Shown here in pieces: positions 63,487-64,000 of a stretch of DNA of 64,000 nt. The translations under genes were made by a program, and so were the position numbers. The stretch comes from Methylobacillus gramineus. Its GTDB lineage: Bacteria; Pseudomonadota; Gammaproteobacteria; Burkholderiales; Methylophilaceae. The DNA lies in the NCBI RefSeq assembly GCF_020532675.1, contig NZ_JAJAVE010000001.1, forward strand, positions 1,798,001 through 1,862,000, written 5' to 3'. Under the pieces are notes generated by a model that saw only the letters and a program-made list of their open reading frames with translations, did not search any database and was not told where the DNA came from. Each line of letters opens with the position of its first letter. Position 1 is the first letter of the stretch.

Positions 63487-64000
63487 CTAGTCTTTACCCG
63501 ATCGCCAGATGGAGACCATCAGCATGATGCCGATCACAAAAGCGAGGAAAAATCCAAGAAAACCAAACGCAGGCAAGCCGAACAGCTCCGGACCACCGCG
63601 CACCGTCATCACGATAGATGACCCAATAATCAGCGAAGCCGTAATCAATGCCATGGTGAGCCGGTTGGTACTGTGATCCAGCTGGTGACCGAAATGATCA
63701 AGCCGCTTCAGATCCAGGTTAAGTTTCAGCCTGCCACGCCCCGCCTCTTTCAGCACTTGCGAAATATCACCAGGCAACTCACTGACCGCACTCACCGTCT
63801 TGCCAAAGCCGCGGCTGCCTTTACGCCACAATGTCCGTGGCATATAGCGGTCAATAATGATTTTCTTCACGAACGGGGTCAGGTGACTGACAATCTGGAA
63901 ATCAGGATCAAGCTGCCTTCCCAGGCCTTCCAATGTAATCAGCGCCTTGAATAGCATGGTCAGGTCAGGCGGTACGGACAGCTGGTTTTCTCGCATGATG
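63487..64000 (-). CDS. AarF/ABC1/UbiB kinase-family protein, 5' part outside window
   Basis: The frame is open to the right edge, and the visible 171 codons are the C-terminal part. SVPPDLTMLFKALITLEGLGRQLDPDF is the typical C-terminal region of ABC1 family proteins. Two membrane helices end the chain (about LTMALITASLIIGSSIVM and FGFLGFFLAFVIGIMLMVSI), as in the UbiB-type proteins with hydrophobic tails. The kinase-like core lies outside the window. Such proteins affect ubiquinone synthesis or export. It is upstream of the ATP-grasp operon on the same strand and has its own terminator. Confidence 0.75.
   Translation of the reverse strand, partial: IMRENQLSVPPDLTMLFKALITLEGLGRQLDPDFQIVSHLTPFVKKIIIDRYMPRTLWRKGSRGFGKTVSAVSELPGDISQVLKEAGRGRLKLNLDLKRLDHFGHQLDHSTNRLTMALITASLIIGSSIVMTVRGGPELFGLPAFGFLGFFLAFVIGIMLMVSIWRSGKD

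Overview
The window looks like a chromosomal segment of a methylotrophic betaproteobacterium, probably of the Methylophilaceae (Methylovorus/Methylobacillus type). The grounds are moderate GC content, many beta-proteobacterial housekeeping genes, and two catabolic blocks for methylated amines. I saw no transposase, integrase, phage gene, CRISPR array or rRNA. The genus is an inference from gene content, not a search result.

Left part (1-18 kb): a minus-strand operon for a heterotetrameric sarcosine-oxidase-type enzyme (beta, delta and partial alpha subunits). In a methylotroph this is likely N-methylglutamate dehydrogenase. It is followed by a coiled-coil hypothetical protein, a MarC-family membrane protein, an APC amino acid permease, a NarX/NarL-like two-component system and a membrane PAS protein. 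Next comes a four-gene operon (12119-15838) matching the heme-dependent oxidative N-demethylase that converts dimethylamine to methylamine plus formaldehyde. Upstream of it lie a class I glutamine amidotransferase-like gene and a divergent XRE-cupin regulator with an overlapping GNAT gene. Dimethylamine to methylamine to N-methylglutamate to formaldehyde/methylene-THF plus ammonium would be a coherent route. The ammonium side is represented by glnK-amtB (20.1-21.8 kb), which has a sigma-54-type promoter and an NtrC-like site.

Middle (18-34 kb): signalling genes, namely GAF/GGDEF-like/EAL, an OmpR-type regulator with a LysM-FecR protein and a CHASE2 kinase, and a MASE4-GGDEF cyclase. Then comes a five-gene cluster (PepSY, DUF2271, DUF4198, ApbE, membrane flavoreductase) behind a Fur-box-like palindrome, which is probably a ferric reductase system, and tRNA-Leu(CAA).

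Right part (33-64 kb): mostly core genes. These are queA, a PiT phosphate transporter with a Pho-box-like repeat, proS with a lytic transglycosylase and a GT-B protein, and a LemA/TPM operon. They are followed by dinG-like/tsaB/rimI/udg with ATGA overlaps, an Anbu proteasome-like peptidase, an aldo/keto reductase, an MCP and a D-lactate dehydrogenase with a 14-bp perfect palindrome in its leader. After these come an AraC regulator, an SDR/TetR divergent pair with two matching operators, an RlhA-type U32 protein and an HPPD-like protein. The end holds the ATP-grasp/alpha-E/transglutaminase operon that usually accompanies Anbu, and the 3' part of an AarF-type gene.

No single locus is demonstrably an undescribed system. 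The best candidates for a second look are the dimethylamine island with its amidotransferase, the split Anbu module, the Fur-linked reductase cluster and the HPPD-like protein.
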